From assembly GCA_016748015.1 (NCBI GenBank), contig JAAOMT010000003.1:1496147-1560146 (forward strand): a DNA stretch of 64,000 bases, in the 5' to 3' direction. Shown here one piece after another: positions 1-13,616 of the stretch (its first letter is position 1; every line of letters begins with the position of its first letter). The notes beneath the pieces are model-generated. The model did not search any database, had not been told where the DNA came from, and saw only the letters and a list, made by a program, of their open reading frames with translations. The translations under genes were made by a program, and so were the position numbers. Source of the DNA: Geosiphon pyriformis. Lineage: Eukaryota > Glomeromycota > Glomeromycetes > Archaeosporales > Geosiphonaceae.

Positions 1-2725
1 AGTGGCTACTTTTCATTTATTTTCCGATGGTTATTATTCTCTATTAAAATTAATTTTCTTTTTTTAAAGGACATAGACGGTCTTATTGAACTATCCAAAA
101 GAATATTCCAAGGAAAAAAAAAAGTTGACCAAGACCTTTTTTTATCTCAAGGTTTAGAAATAAATCAAGTTTTTCTTTTTTATGAACCTAAATTTATCAG
201 TTTGCCCAAATTTTATTAAATACCGCACACACATACACACATATCTTATCTTCCCAATAGTATAGTTTTCAAAGTCTGTTACTAACACATATAAAAATAA
301 GATTCAATTTTATGACATTACTTTTTTAAAATATTTTATTAGTTCAGCTTTCAATATAGTTTTTTGATTAATCTAAAACTACTATAACATTTAAATTTTG
401 TGTTAAAGATCATGAAACTTAAGAATGAGAAATATTGAATACAGTAATCCTACCAACGAGAAAATTAGAAATCACGTTGAGTGATTGAAGATAAAAAATT
501 AAATCTTTTGAATAGATTAATTTTTGTATGTATATTATTCAATATAAACCAGGCTTCCAGGTCTGTGATTTATTTCTTTTTTGTCAAGAAATTGTGTTTT
601 TTTCTGAATTATTTAATTTTATTTTCACTAATTGTAATAAAGAACACAAGAATTGGTTTCAAATCAATTATTAATTTTTAAAATAATTGATGAAATAATT
701 TGGAAAATTGTCATGCTAAAAAATAAATAAAATGTATTTCTGCTATTATTGTTACATAATTTTATGTCAAATTTTTTAAATTATAAATTACTCTTATCAG
801 GTATTTTTCTATTTAATAAAAAAATAAATTTGGTGGTTGTTCAATAATAACTATTGGTTCTAAACCTTGTAATAGTTTTTAAGATTAATTAAAAAAAACT
901 GTATACCAATTTGAAATATTAAATTTCTAATAACAAACTAATTGGTGTTACCAAAAATTGTTCAATTTTTTTTACTTTTCAATCTAATTTTAACAAATAC
1001 AAAAGAAAAATATAAATTGGTCAATTTTAATTTGCACGTAAAAAGTCTTAAGAGTGTAATTAATCAAATTTTAATCGATATTTTTAAAGCTTAAGCAATT
1101 TTGTTTGTATATTTAAAAAAAGTAAAGAACAAAGTTAATAATATCAGTATTTAACATAATTAAAAATAAATAAATATTGAAAGTTTTTTATTTTAGATTG
1201 AAATATTCAAATGTAACAATAAAACTACAAAAAAAAAGAATATTATGCAACTTGAAAATAGAATTAATAAAGATTAAAAATTTTGAAAATTATATATATA
1301 TATATATATAAAATGGACAATCAGATTTGTAGTTAAGTTAATAACTTAGTTATTAATCACATTAGCAATGAAGTTAATAAATAATTCTAAAAATAAAATA
1401 GTTAATTAATATAATATAAACATTTAATGTATATATATATTAATAAGATAATTATATTATTGCTAAAACTTTATATCACAAAAACAAAAAATATAGTTTC
1501 AATTTAATAATAAAATATTTTTATGAAAGCAAAAAATTGTGAAGTTATTAAAATTAGAATTAATCAAAAAATAGTTGTATATTAATAAAAAATATTGATA
1601 AAAAAGTTTATTTAGTTTCCAAATTTGGTTAAAAAAATGAATAATTTGAAAAAAAACATATGTTTAAAATGATAAATATTGTTAAAACAAATAAGAATAA
1701 TCAATTAATATTCATTAATTTAAAAAAATTTTAATTGTAACTGTAAATTAATAAGAATTAATATAAAATAAAAATGTATATTATAGAATAATTTTTTACT
1801 TAAAAATATACAATATTTCAATTTTGGCTTGTAAATTTATTGATTGACCTTATTAACTTTCGCTATGAAAAGTTTTAGACGAAATTTCCCATTAATCATC
1901 CGCTATATATATTTAAATTCTCAAGAGTTCACCCGTTTAAATTATTTTTAATGTTATGTATAAATTGGTTATTTTGGTATAAATAATATTTTCTTGGAAA
2001 ATATTAAATATTGACATGTTGATCGTCCGAAATCTTGATTCAATACGATCTTCAAATTCCATATCAACATTTTATGTTTATGTAAAGGATTGAAAATCTA
2101 AATTCAATAAATCACAATACTCGAATAATCAATAGGTTTTTCCTTTTTTCTCAAGGATTTCACGAAAACTCAAGCTTTCAATAGCCAAATTTCTTATAAT
2201 TAGCCATTAGAAAAGAATATGCTAGTTAAAAATTTAATAAATCCTGTTCTATTATTTTCAGGTAAAACATATATATATTTATGATTTTTATACCTTTCAA
2301 TATAAGCAATTTTGTTTACTTTAAATGCCGTGCGTAGAAATAATTAAAAAAAGGAATGTTTTTGGTTTTAAAATTTTCAAGAAAGCTATTATTATAATAT
2401 AATTAATTCTTATTATTTAGATATAATAAAAATCTTTTGAGACTCTAAACAAATCCTGAATAATTTATTTTTTATAAGAAATTTATATAGATGGTAAGCA
2501 ATATTAAAATAAAATTGATATGCAGATACGTCTTAGAAGTTCTAAATCAATATTTATAAATATTTTTTGGGGGCTAACTATTATATTATAATTGTAATCT
2601 CAAGTATCTCTTAATAATTATTAAGAATAAACCATGGTTTCGTATTGTTAGATTTTCCTCAATATCAAGTAAAAACTCAGGTTCTCTCTCCCAAAATAAA
2701 GCATCTCTAATTTTAGTGAGGCGCA
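1..2725. other. AT-rich gene-free stretch
   Basis: No credible coding region. Composition is dominated by A/T runs, with a TA microsatellite at 1291-1311. Short frames, such as the one near 481-681, are stop-poor A/T translations without a domain or a supported start. Confidence 0.6.
1291..1311. repeat. (TA)n microsatellite
   Basis: Uninterrupted alternating T and A for about 20 bases inside AT-rich DNA. Confidence 0.9.
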
Positions 2726-4180
2726 ATGATTCTCAATCATTTTTGGGAAAAAAAGAAAGGGTTCTTTGCAAGACAAATTATATTTCTTTTCATCCTTATT
2801 CTAGTTACTCTCGAAATTCTTATCAATGAAGTCGAAAAATATTACTTAACTAGAGCAAAATTATCTGAAAATAGGTTAACCTGGTTAAATAATCAAGACT
2901 TTTCTTATTTGTGGCCAGCAACACTCCAAAATAATAAGACCTTAAGTAAACGTGAATTAATAGCAGCTGGCCCTTCAAGAGGTTTCGGTGGCAGCTCTAG
3001 AAAGAAATCCCCTCCTAAAACACTAGTTACTGATCCGGAGATTATAAATTTATTAAAAACAATGGCGTTGTGGGCAAATATGCCGTATTGCACTCCTAAC
3101 CAGAAACTTGCAAAAGATTCCTTGGGATTCATTTGTAAGAAATTTCTTTTTGAAGTTTGTAATTATTTGATTCAAGGAAATATTATTTTCAAAGCTTAAA
3201 CTTTAATAATAAAATTTATTTTGCAATGAAAAAGTTGATATTTCACAACAAACAATAGGAAAGAAGGAAGGAATCGTAATATATTTCCGTGGTAGGTTTA
3301 GTAAAACTTCTCATTGATTCACTATAATTCAAGCTTCAATATTTTTTCTTTAAATTAAGGACCTGAACTTACTAGAAAGCAATGGAAGGCCAGAAAATTT
3401 AATTTAAAATCAGATCGTGGAAAAGATGCTTGGCCAGTAGATTCCCAATGGTTTGACGTGGCCAAAAATGGAGCCTTGGAAGTATTGTCACAGCGAATTG
3501 TAAACCTTACTTCCGAGCTTACTGGTGATACACTGTTCACATACTTTACAGGCCATGGAATAGGAGGAGGTAATTTATATGCATTTTGTGTAAAAATATA
3601 ACAAGGCAAATTAATTTTTATGTTTTTTGGATGATAGTATATGCCATATATTTAGCTATGTTAGCTGCAATGTGGGTAAAAGAAGATTTAATAGATCGAA
3701 TAATACGAAATGGTAAAAAAATAGATGTCACAGTTGTTACATTTGGACAACCAAGAGCGGGAAATTTTGATTTTGCACAGCGTGCAAATGCTTACATGAG
3801 GTCGAAATTTCTCAGAATTTATCGTGTGACTTACTCAAATGATCATGTGCCACAGCGACCATATTTAGAGTCGACTTCAAAGCCTTGGTTGCATACCGAT
3901 CGAGAATATTGGATTTCATTGAATTGTGATTGTTCGCAAAAAAAAGAGCCTGAATATGAACTTTTTGAATGTCCAGGATATTCTAATACTGATTCTAAAA
4001 AATACGGAGAAAATAAGGTAATTCCCTCAAGGTATTTTTTTTCGAGAGTTTAACTTTATATTTATTTTCTGACAACTTTAATAGGAATGTAATCTTGGTA
4101 CTGACGGTGCAAGTAACACAGCTAATTATGGTCCATACTTTGGAATCACTTTTGGAAAATGCGATATGCTTTTCCATTAA
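2726..4180 (+). CDS. Secreted class 3 lipase-like protein; nucleophile Ser replaced by Gly (copy A)
   Basis: Five exons can be joined in frame: 2726-3134, 3235-3291, 3360-3569, 3638-4017 and 4085-4180, giving 383 residues. All introns are GT-AG. A hydrophobic segment at about residues 15-30 looks like a signal peptide or anchor. The lipase-fold landmarks run in order: a Cys in ...MPYC (equivalent to AYC in other copies), strand IVIYFRG, the elbow GHGIGG followed by V, TFGQPR, SNDHVP, EYWI, a CDC pair and a final exon with GPYFG and GKC. In Thermomyces and Rhizomucor lipases the elbow is GHSLGGA and the catalytic His lies just before the YFG of the C-terminus. Here the elbow residue 222 is Gly and the His position is Asn366; Asp294 remains. 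An active hydrolase is therefore unlikely. The frame is intact, so I call it a coding gene, probably a pseudoenzyme. The first acceptor (AAAAG at 3234) is weak and was chosen because it alone keeps the frame. Confidence 0.82.
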
Positions 4181-7100
4181 TTTGATTTGTCTTAAAATCA
4201 AGTATTATGTAAGTGAGACGATTATCTAAAGAAGGTTCTAGAGTTATAATAACTTTATATTCTTATGAGAATCCTTTTCAATCTAATAGAATCTGATTTC
4301 ATTTAAATATGTATCATTTTTACATTGACCCAAAAATTCAAATTTACAAAATAGAAATCGTATAAAAGCCAGTTGCAACACTATTTTAATTTATTCAATG
4401 AAATCAAAATTATTATTATAATGTATGACGATTTTGAAAAAATTTTTATTGACATAAAACAGTGGTAATATTTGTTTTATATCGAACCAAGCCTTATGAA
4501 ATTTTTGATATATTTATATATTAATTATTTTAGCATAATAATGAAATACATTTTTAGAATTAAATTAATTTCTAATGCCGCCTCATTTAAAATTTATAAT
4601 CGTCAAAAAGCTTTATTAACAATATCTTTATAAAATATTGTTAAAATAATGTTTTTTTTAATGTATTTTAATTCATTCAATAAGTAACATATATTTAAAC
4701 AATTATTGTTATATTTACAAATTTATTTTTATAAAATTTTGATATTTATAATAAAATTCAATATATAAGTTTTTCATTTAAATTAATAATTATTGAAATT
4801 TTTTAATTTTACAACAGATTTTAAATTTAACTTTTGGAAAATAAATTGCTATTTAATAATACTAATTTTTAATAAAATGTTTAAAAAATTAAAAATAAAT
4901 AACCTTTTTGTTAAAAATACTGTATTTTTTTTATTGTCTATTTAAAAATAGTTTTATATTATTAAATAAAATTTATATAATATATTTTTACATTATTCAA
5001 ATTTCAAAAATAATATATTAATATAGTATTTTAAATTTGAATTATTATTTATGTTAACATATTCGAATATATTGATATTTTATAAATACAAATTTTTATT
5101 AATTGTAATTTCAATATGAATGTTAAAAATTTGATTTATATTAAAAATAACCACCCGAGTGGTTGGTTACGTGTAGAAAATGCATGATTCATGTCTATAG
5201 TAACTTTAATGTGACTAGTATAGTCAATGGAAAGACCACATCTGTCAAAACAATAAAAAAATAAAATCACTGCAACTCAAATATATAAAGAAAATCAGTA
5301 AAAATTAAATAAAGCTCAAAATTTAAATGACCTAAAATTTTAAATCTTTGGACCAAATTGCTTTCGCGTGAAAGAAATATTGAGCCTTGATAAAATTTGA
5401 TAATTCTAACAAATAATGATACTATATATATGCCCATATTTAATTTTCTCATAATTTATGTTTCACAATTGATTGCAATTTTAGAATCTTTTGAACCATT
5501 TTTTCTTCGATTTAATAAATCAAAGAACCCTGATCCTAATTTCCAAGTACAGTTTCCTTTCTCCACTATCTTCTACTTTATCACTATTTATGGGGGAATT
5601 ACTTCCCGTTCAAAAATTGCTTTCCGACGCCCCGAAGGGGTCGTAAAGACGGGATATTGGTTTAGTTTGCAATTAGCAATAATCTAGCTTCGGATAAATC
5701 CTCACTAGCGTAGATAATGCCCGTGCACAAAGATAAGGATAATTAATAGATTTATCCAATAATTTATAAGGATCGATGAAAAACCGGTTGGACTTCGTGA
5801 ATTGTGGGATATTTTGGACAGGATTTTCATGAAATTATCTTTATTAGGAAGAAGAAAAATGGGACACCAACTGTAAATGGGGAAAACGCCACTAATTTTG
5901 TTTCGTATCAGGCCTGATGACTATTAGAATTTGTTTCCTAGAACAAAATATCCCAAGAATGAACAATGTATTTGAACGTAGATTTTCAATATTTATGTTG
6001 CTAAAATGCCATCTATTTATAATTATATCGGCAGATGCTGGGATGCAAAAGATTTCAAACATTAAACGTATTCAAGGTTTACTCTTACTAAATTAAAGCA
6101 ATTAATGAATTCCCTGAACATGAAAACCAAAGAAAGTTTTCAAATAATGGTCTCTAATTTTTAGAAAAATTTGAAGAAATGAGTTGGTTTACGTACAAAC
6201 TTTAACTTAGTACACTTTCTCCAAAAAATTCAATTAAAAATACTTTAGTAAATAATATAAATAGGGAAATTTAAAATCAATTTTATCTATAAATAACGAG
6301 TATGGGATAGTTTGCAAGATTTTTAAATTTACATATTCCATTTTCAAGAAGTCAATTTGCAATCTCCTTTAGGAATCTACTAATAATATTTCGAATTTAA
6401 CCACTTTTTAAAGATTCCCCAATACTGAGTGAATTAAGGCTTTTAATTCTAATTGAAAGCCCGCCGCACAGCTTTACCAATTAAAAGAGAGTCTAAATTA
6501 ATATAAAAATTTGATAATTATAACCAATAAAGCTTTCAATTAAAAATTTTCATTTTCTGTTTGAATATTTTAAAACTCGATTGAAAAAGAGGAGGTGGAA
6601 CATATATTGTATTGAATAAATTTGCACCGATTATTTTTGATGACAAAATATAGTTTTCCTTAAACATTTCTTTCATCAGAAAACAAGAGCTTTTATTTTA
6701 TTATGAAGTCATAGAATGACAGAGGTATTTTCTTTGTGTAACTTTTCCACTGACAAACCTTCCCATTTTAGCTTGCTCGCAAGCGCGAGTATCTTTATGA
6801 TGTAAACTATCCTCTCATGACTATTTCATGCACATAGAGATTCAAAAGATGGAGTCGTAACATTAAGACTTCCTGATATACATAAAAGGGAACATACCAA
6901 TTACCGAGCCCGGAAATTTAAGGCTAAGTATTCATCGCCCTAAAAACTCGTAAACAATTGTTGAATGGTTACGGTAGGCTGCATTGGATATGAGGAGACT
7001 AAGGCCCTTTAGGGCGTTGTTTGATGATAGCATAAAAGGATTCGGCGAGATGTTCCTGGATCATGTGTTAAATATGACTTTATTTTGAAATTAATTGATT

Positions 7101-8203
7101 TCATTATTGAAAATTTGCTATCATAAAATTTGTTGGTATTCAAGTTTCCAATTTTTAGTAATCTAAATTGAAGAAAAGACGATCACAAGTTTATATATAT
7201 GGTTATTCCCAAACCTAATGAAATAAGAGTTTGAAACCTTCATCCGGTGAACCTTAGTAGCGAGACGATATATAACGTAATTTTGGTTCATCTTTAGTGA
7301 AGTGAAAGCACTGTTTGATACTTTTTAAGATTTTAGAACTTACCATAAAAATATTTGTTTATTATGACTCAAGATTGAGGACAATAACTTTTAATGATTT
7401 CTTCAGGGATAAGTTTAATAATTAATAATAAAGAAATTATCCGTGACTTCCAACCAAAGATCGATTTGATAACACTTTAATATGAGAATCTCTTTTTTTT
7501 ATGACTTCAAAAGCCGATAAATTTTTATTTTACAATTAGGATTTCTTTGAGATTGAAAAATTGAGTAAAGCGAAGATAATGATGGCCTTGATGGTTGAGC
7601 TAGCTAAATTTATTTGCATCTCCATTTAATAATTGAAGAGCCAATATAGAATGACCACTTAAATTTTGACTAGCTTGAGACTTGATAATATTGTCCTCAA
7701 TTATAAACAATGTAATGACAACATCGATTTTTCTATTGGTGCATTCGTTTTATTGTCAAAAAGTCTCGGAGCCCTCAATGTCGTAAGCTTTTGGATCAAT
7801 TTAAAGATTGTCTTAAAATATTTGCAGCGAGTTTCATTAGCAATAAGGATAAAATTAATATGAATTATCACAAAGAAATCCTATAGATAGATAAGAAATT
7901 GTTTTTGAACCAGGAAGCTTTGAAAATCGATTATTCTGTTCTTGTTATTCTTAAAATCATGAATTTTGTCAGGTGCAGAAACAGTGAGTTCAGCAAAGAA
8001 CACACAAAAACTCCTTCAATAGAAATAAAAAATGTAAATGTGAGTTTAAAAGTACATCTTTGTAATCAATTTAACCCTCAGAATCAGAAAGTAAAGAAAT
8101 TTACATACCCCACGCATCCAGATTCATCTTGAATTGAATCTGTTGAATTATTAAAAAAGTCATAGTTCACGAATGAATTTGTACCACCATCTAAATTTGT
8201 GAT
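4181..8203. other. Intergenic stretch without a recognised gene
   Basis: From 4181 to about 5150 the DNA is very AT-rich. From about 5380 to 7860 it is more complex, with a few GC-containing words and small hairpins (for example around 5153-5168, 5625-5640 and 7007-7018). Frames at 5397-5687, 7666-7863 and 7899-8132 lack a recognisable domain. The island could be a decayed mobile element, but I could not assign it to one. Confidence 0.4.
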
Positions 8204-8331
8204 ACGAAACGAAATTCCTTATTCCTCAAATTCCTTTATCAACTACTTCACAAATCTCTGGCAAAAATATTTCGCCTCCTTTAAATTTCACATCATACAC
8301 AGACCCAGTTGACCCATCTTCAACATACACA

Positions 8332-9030
8332 ATGCAAATTAGCTCATCAAGCAAAGTTCTTCTCATTGTCTCTATCGCTTTGGTCATTTTTTTCTCTCTG
8401 ATACTCCTCTTTTGCTTTATTTTCTCGTTTTTCCAAAGACGAAATAACAAGATTATGAATCGTAATCAAGGCCAAAATAATTTTGATAAGTGGAGCAGTC
8501 ATTTGATACCATTAGCAGTAATTTCTCGAGCTCATGAAATCGACGAAATGGAAAAATTTTCAATAGCTTCTACCATGCTTAGCGAATCAAGCAGTGAAAA
8601 AAAATCAAAAAAGTTGAAATCATTGCACATTTTAACAAAAGTGAAACGAATAAAAACTTATCCAAAATATAATACGGTCAGTATAGCTTGTCAGAATGTG
8701 AAAATTATTGATGCCGGAAGGATGCAAGGAGAAAGACACAAACCTTTACAAGTTTTAGAAATGAAGCAATCAGAGGAAGTTAATCAAAATGAGAAGGATA
8801 TCCAAATATTTTCGATCTCTCAAAATACATGTGTGAGTCGGACGGTCAATATTCTTGAACCAGCTGTTGTGCGACAAAATTTTATTTTAGCCGAGAGGGA
8901 CAGTTGTAAAACTGTTGATCTATCGGCGACGATGAAAAGAGATGAAAAAGAATATTTAAATGAGTTTTGTGATGAAGAAGTTCCATCTATCACTATAGTT
9001 GATATCATCAAAATGGTGGAAACCGAATGA
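8332..9030 (+). CDS. Single-pass membrane protein, function unknown
   Basis: Open frame of 232 codons from the first ATG. Residues about 8-34 form a strong hydrophobic helix, followed by QRRNNK, a positive-inside stop-transfer. The remaining 195 or so residues are hydrophilic, with Ser, Lys and Glu, and have no recognised domain. The frame stays open upstream of the ATG back to about 8204, and that stretch is rich in Ser, Thr, Pro and possible N-glycosylation sites (NIS, NFT). The real protein may thus have an extracellular N-terminus encoded by an upstream exon, with this ATG internal. I do not recognise the family. Wall-stress sensors and kelch-type surface proteins of fungi have a similar TM-plus-tail layout, but no sequence link is visible. 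Confidence 0.5.
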   Translation: MQISSSSKVLLIVSIALVIFFSLILLFCFIFSFFQRRNNKIMNRNQGQNNFDKWSSHLIPLAVISRAHEIDEMEKFSIASTMLSESSSEKKSKKLKSLHILTKVKRIKTYPKYNTVSIACQNVKIIDAGRMQGERHKPLQVLEMKQSEEVNQNEKDIQIFSISQNTCVSRTVNILEPAVVRQNFILAERDSCKTVDLSATMKRDEKEYLNEFCDEEVPSITIVDIIKMVETE

Positions 9031-12000
9031 AAATCCTACCATTTATCCTCATGCTGGTCATGGTTTTTTGAGATATTTTCGGATTTTTTTTTGTAATTTA
9101 TCAAATTATAAGAATTTGCCGAATAACTTGGGCAATCGCGGCATTTTTCCTTGAAAAGAAATGCAATAAAAAATGCGTTGATAAATAAATTGAGGACAAA
9201 GAATAATTTTCAAATGAACGAGATCAAAAGAAACGTTATTTCAAAATACTATTCCCTCCAATGCTTACGAAGAAATCATTGAAGTCTAAATGACAATATC
9301 ATTGCGTAAGGTTATTTAAATTTCGTAATATAAAAATATTTTTAAATCCTTATATCGATTTCATTTTTTACGAATAATTTTTTTAGAAAATTTAGAACCA
9401 GAATTTCGGATACCAGTTTATAATATAAAGAATTCTAACATTCAAAGATTGATTGCCAATCAGTAGTGAGTCTAAACTACTACCAAATAATTTTTGATAA
9501 GGTTTGAAATAAACATATGTTAAGTAATCTGAAAAAGTTTTTAGAAAGAATAAGTTTTTTTTGCCAATTAAAATAAGTAAAATTTTTAAATTGTTCATAT
9601 ATTTTCTCATTATTTAAAAATTATTAAAATTTGTGTAAATCACTTGGAAAATAAATTTCTTAAAAATTTTTACATTAAATATTAATTAAAATTGGTATTT
9701 TACAACGCAAGTTGTTGATTTTTTTCATAAAACTATATTTTAATTGAATACAAAAAGTTAGAATAATATGAATTATTGGTACATTTCGAAAAAAATTATC
9801 ATGAATATCACAACAAGAAGGTGGAATATGCGTTTTTATTGGTCAAATATAAAATATATATTTTATTTTATTTTTTATTAGTTTTAACAATGTGTAACCC
9901 AATTGTTATTTAATACAATACAACAGTAAATGTTCTAAATTAGATGTCATTTATGCACTTTTTATATGTAACCAATTACCTAAGCCAGTTGAGGCTAAAC
10001 TATAGTGAATTTACAGAAACAAACTTATCTAATACACTAATATTTTGCATAATAGCAACTAAACTATTGCTACCAGAAACTAAACCAACTATGTAGCAGT
10101 TTTGTTTATATTAAACTTAATATTAAAAGTTTGAAGCTTTCAAAGAATTATTATTCTAGCAAAAATTTTTTCAATAACAAAAGAACTTTAATTAACATTA
10201 AACATATCATCATTAAAATACAATTTTTATTATATTTTACTTTTAGATTAATTATTTTTTTGTTCAAATTATTAACAACTTTTTTAAAATGTCAATATTC
10301 TTTTAATTATAAGAATTTTTTCTTTTACTTTAATATTCAAAGAAAAAAACACTCACTAACTTTGTAGTTAAAACAACCAAAAACCAGTAAATTCAATAAT
10401 AGATCTAACTAATTCTACTAAAGCCAACTTGAAGCTAATTACAGAATTAACAATAATAACAAAAGACAAAACCAAAAGAATTACAGTTTTAAATAAAATT
10501 TCGCATTAATAATATGATTTTTCAAAAATCTTCAGACTAATTAAAGACTTAAAAAAAGACTTTAAAGAATAAAAAAAGGACATTTTGCTTTTAAAAGCCA
10601 ATTAATTTGAATTTTAATATCTAACCATTTTTAATAGCCAAAAGTTTTTTATTAGATATGATTTTTTCTTAGGATATTAGTCTTAACAATAGTATTATCT
10701 AATTTAGCTTGAAAACAAAAATATATTTTAATTACTAAGTAGAATTGAAAGATTAAAAAATAAAACAGATATGATTACATACTTAGAAAACAAACTATTA
10801 ATTTTAAAACAATATATTTAAAAAAAAATTATTAATTTAGCTTTAAAAATATTTCTTAAAATGATAATTTTTTTAATAAAAACTAAGCAACAAACCAAAC
10901 CAACATCAAAATTGAAATAAATAACAACATATTGCTATTAATTAACAAACTTTAACTTAACACTAAAAACTTTCCCAAAAATACTTAAGACATTTCTAAT
11001 ATTATTTACTCTAGTGGCTAACAAAACATTATTCAAAACAATAGCAGCAGAAATAAAAAAACCATGTTAAAACTAAAATACACTCTTAATATAAGATAAT
11101 TTAATTTTAACAATTTTATTAAATACCAAAATAAAAATTATTTACTCAAAAATTTTTTAACAACCCATAAATATTTTCCAGATATCACAGTATTTCTAAA
11201 AAACAAGGAAGAAGAAAGTGTTTTAGTTTCTATTGAATTAACTTAATTTTTAAGATTAAATAAATTAATAAACTAATTAGTTGAAGTTGCATATAAAAAT
11301 GCGATTTGTTTATTTTTTAAACAAATAAAAATTGACTAAAATTCAATGTATTAACTTAATTATATATTAATTAGAACTAACTTGGCAGATATGTTACTGC
11401 TACTATTACCTAAATAAAGAAAGAAACTGTTGTTTACAACCAGATTAAAGCCAATATTTCATTTTTTATAAGAAAAATGATGAAATTACTTTGATCCTTT
11501 GGTTTTTTTAGTTATTTGAACAAATATAAGAAGAATAATAACTCGACTATTAATTGCTGTTAAAAGTTCTAAAAAATTTTTATGAGAGTGGTAATTATAC
11601 TAGAACTGGTCTTAATCGACTACTTAAAAAAATTTCAGAATAAGAAAAGACTTTATTCAAAGCCAAAAAAAGCTCTATTGATAGCTAAAAACTGCTTTGT
11701 ATTTATATTATTTAAAAAAAACATCTTCAAAAAAAACTGCTTAGTTAACTCTACCATAAAAAAACTTCTTAAGTATTAGAACTGGTTAAAACAATAAAAA
11801 AAAGTGTGTGTTTTTTTTGTTTTAAGAGTAATCATAAAAATATAAAAGAGAAAAATTTCTATTTTATTTTAACTTATTAAATGATATTTAATTAAATTTC
11901 AATTTTATTTAATTAGTAATTATTTTTATCAATAAACAGCTTTAAATGCACGTAATTTGAATTTTAAAGCTAATAAACCAGATTTGTACAATGTATATTA

Positions 12001-12799
12001 ATTAAAAAAGCACACATAGAATCAACAATACAAAACAAAAATTTGAATGTAAAATAAACAAAGACCAAAAGTTTTTTTGGAGTGTTAAAGAATAAATATG
12101 ATAACATAATTTACATTGAGATTTCACATAAATATTGAACCTATAGTTAAAACATTATCATATTGTATAATGCAAAAAACTACATTCAAATTTATATAAC
12201 ACAGCTATTATTAATAACTTAAAGCAAAATAATAGCACATAACTATATTAACTTAATGACTTTTTATTGTTGTAATTATATTTGCCACAACAAACAGTTG
12301 TAACATAAAAATATAATCAGATTCATTAATCTATGCATAAATACAAAAGATTTGTGCATTGTAATTAATTTATTTAACAATACAACTTTTTGATTACATG
12401 AAAAAAAATCAAAACCTTTATTTAATTAACAAATTAACTTTTAATTTGTTTATTAAAATTCATTACAGCAATTCTGTTTTAATTTTTATTAATTTTGAGT
12501 TTAAATATTGCTTATGTGTATATTAACCAGTTGATTACAATAAATCAATAAATATTTTGATTTTTTTAATTTGTATGCAAAATCAACAACTTTGATCTAT
12601 TATGCATATTTCTTTTGTTCATGTTACAAAAATCAATTTTTTTCTTGTTACAAATATATGATTTCATTTACATCTTGCCTTTTTCACGATTTAATACTTA
12701 CTTTATCATTTTTTCAGATTGTAACAAAAAGTTTTTGGAAATCTACATTCAATTATTTTGGCAAAATAAATTATTCTTTAATAATTTAAATGAGCAAGT
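9031..12799. other. Very AT-rich gene-free block
   Basis: Almost entirely A/T with long homopolymer and TTAA-type words. Frames at 10131-10367, 11582-11779 and 12571-12812 translate to Phe/Lys/Asn/Ile-rich strings without domains and are chance frames. Nothing else was seen. Confidence 0.55.
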
Positions 12800-13271
12800 T
12801 TCAAAATTTTGATTTCTTACGTTTGTGACGGGCGTATTAATGATCCCAAGGTCGTCTTCTATATTCTCATGAGAATCATAATTTTTTTCACATAAACCCT
12901 GATCAGAAATTATGAATAAAATGTCAGAAAAATCAATTTCTCTAGGCTGATTGAGGTAAATATTTTTTATGATTTTATTTATGCCATTCGAAAAAGAAGC
13001 TTTAATAAATTGAATTTTCTTCACCCAAAAAATTAGGCATGCTCTTAAATGAAGGGGAAGGATAATCGATCTAATGAATTATTAAGCTAGAGTCCTTCAT
13101 TTTGGGTTTTGGTGAACTTTCTATCTTATTAAAAATTAATTTGTCATTTTCTGACCCATTGAATGATTTTAAGGAAGCGTCTTGTTTATAAATGAATGAA
13201 ACTGGCGTCTTAAAAACAAAAGTATTTAGATGAAAAGACAGTAAAATATAAAATAAGCTACTTAGTTTCAT
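12800..13271 (-). pseudogene. Signal-peptide exon remnant, possibly from a long-type lipase gene
   Basis: The minus-strand frame from 13271 starts with MKLSSLFYILLSFHLN, a typical secretion signal, followed by a Ser/Asn/Lys-rich stretch. An in-frame stop follows at 13071-13073. The same frame then continues (about 13070-13030) to a further stop, and the open frame resumes in another phase (13024-12810, with NQPREIDFSDILF) up to a GTAAG. The layout resembles the low-complexity N-terminal exon of the long lipase copies at 13617-15137, 21716-23293 and 29284-30835. No lipase core follows, so it is a truncated relic at best. Assignment to the lipase family is by layout only. Confidence 0.33.
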
Positions 13272-13616
13272 TTTTTATTGACTTTAACGGTTGACTTGAA
13301 GTAAAACACTTTTTTTTCGCATTTTAAATTTTTCGTAGTACTAAAACATCTCATTGTTTATTTGCTCCCCGTCAAAGACTTTTAAGGCAGGGGTTGTTCA
13401 GTTTTTAGTTGGGTTTTTATTACCAAATTAAGAAGTGATAATTCGACTCGCCTCTTGGTTCCTGATTATGGTCTATCAGTCGAGATCCAAGATTCATGAA
13501 ATCATCGTTAACTGAAAATGATTGCCAAGGGATGAAACGTAAAGGATTACTTTTAAACGCGTTTATTTTTAATGAACAAAAATTAAAAATTCTCAATAAT
13601 TTATCATTACTAGTTA

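Noticed and set aside
2905-3609. Minus-strand frames overlapping copy A
   Set aside because: Shadows of the lipase exons on the other strand.
5397-5687. Plus-strand frame of 96 codons ending in a less AT-rich stretch
   Set aside because: No domain; the front is a hydrophobic A/T translation. A repeat or element origin is possible but unsupported.
5600-5840. GC-containing words resembling structured RNA (for example around 5625-5640)
   Set aside because: Could not be folded into a tRNA or matched to rRNA landmarks by eye.
10131-12812. Several short frames on both strands
   Set aside because: Composition is that of random AT-rich DNA, with Phe, Lys, Asn and Ile dominating and no conserved residue pattern.
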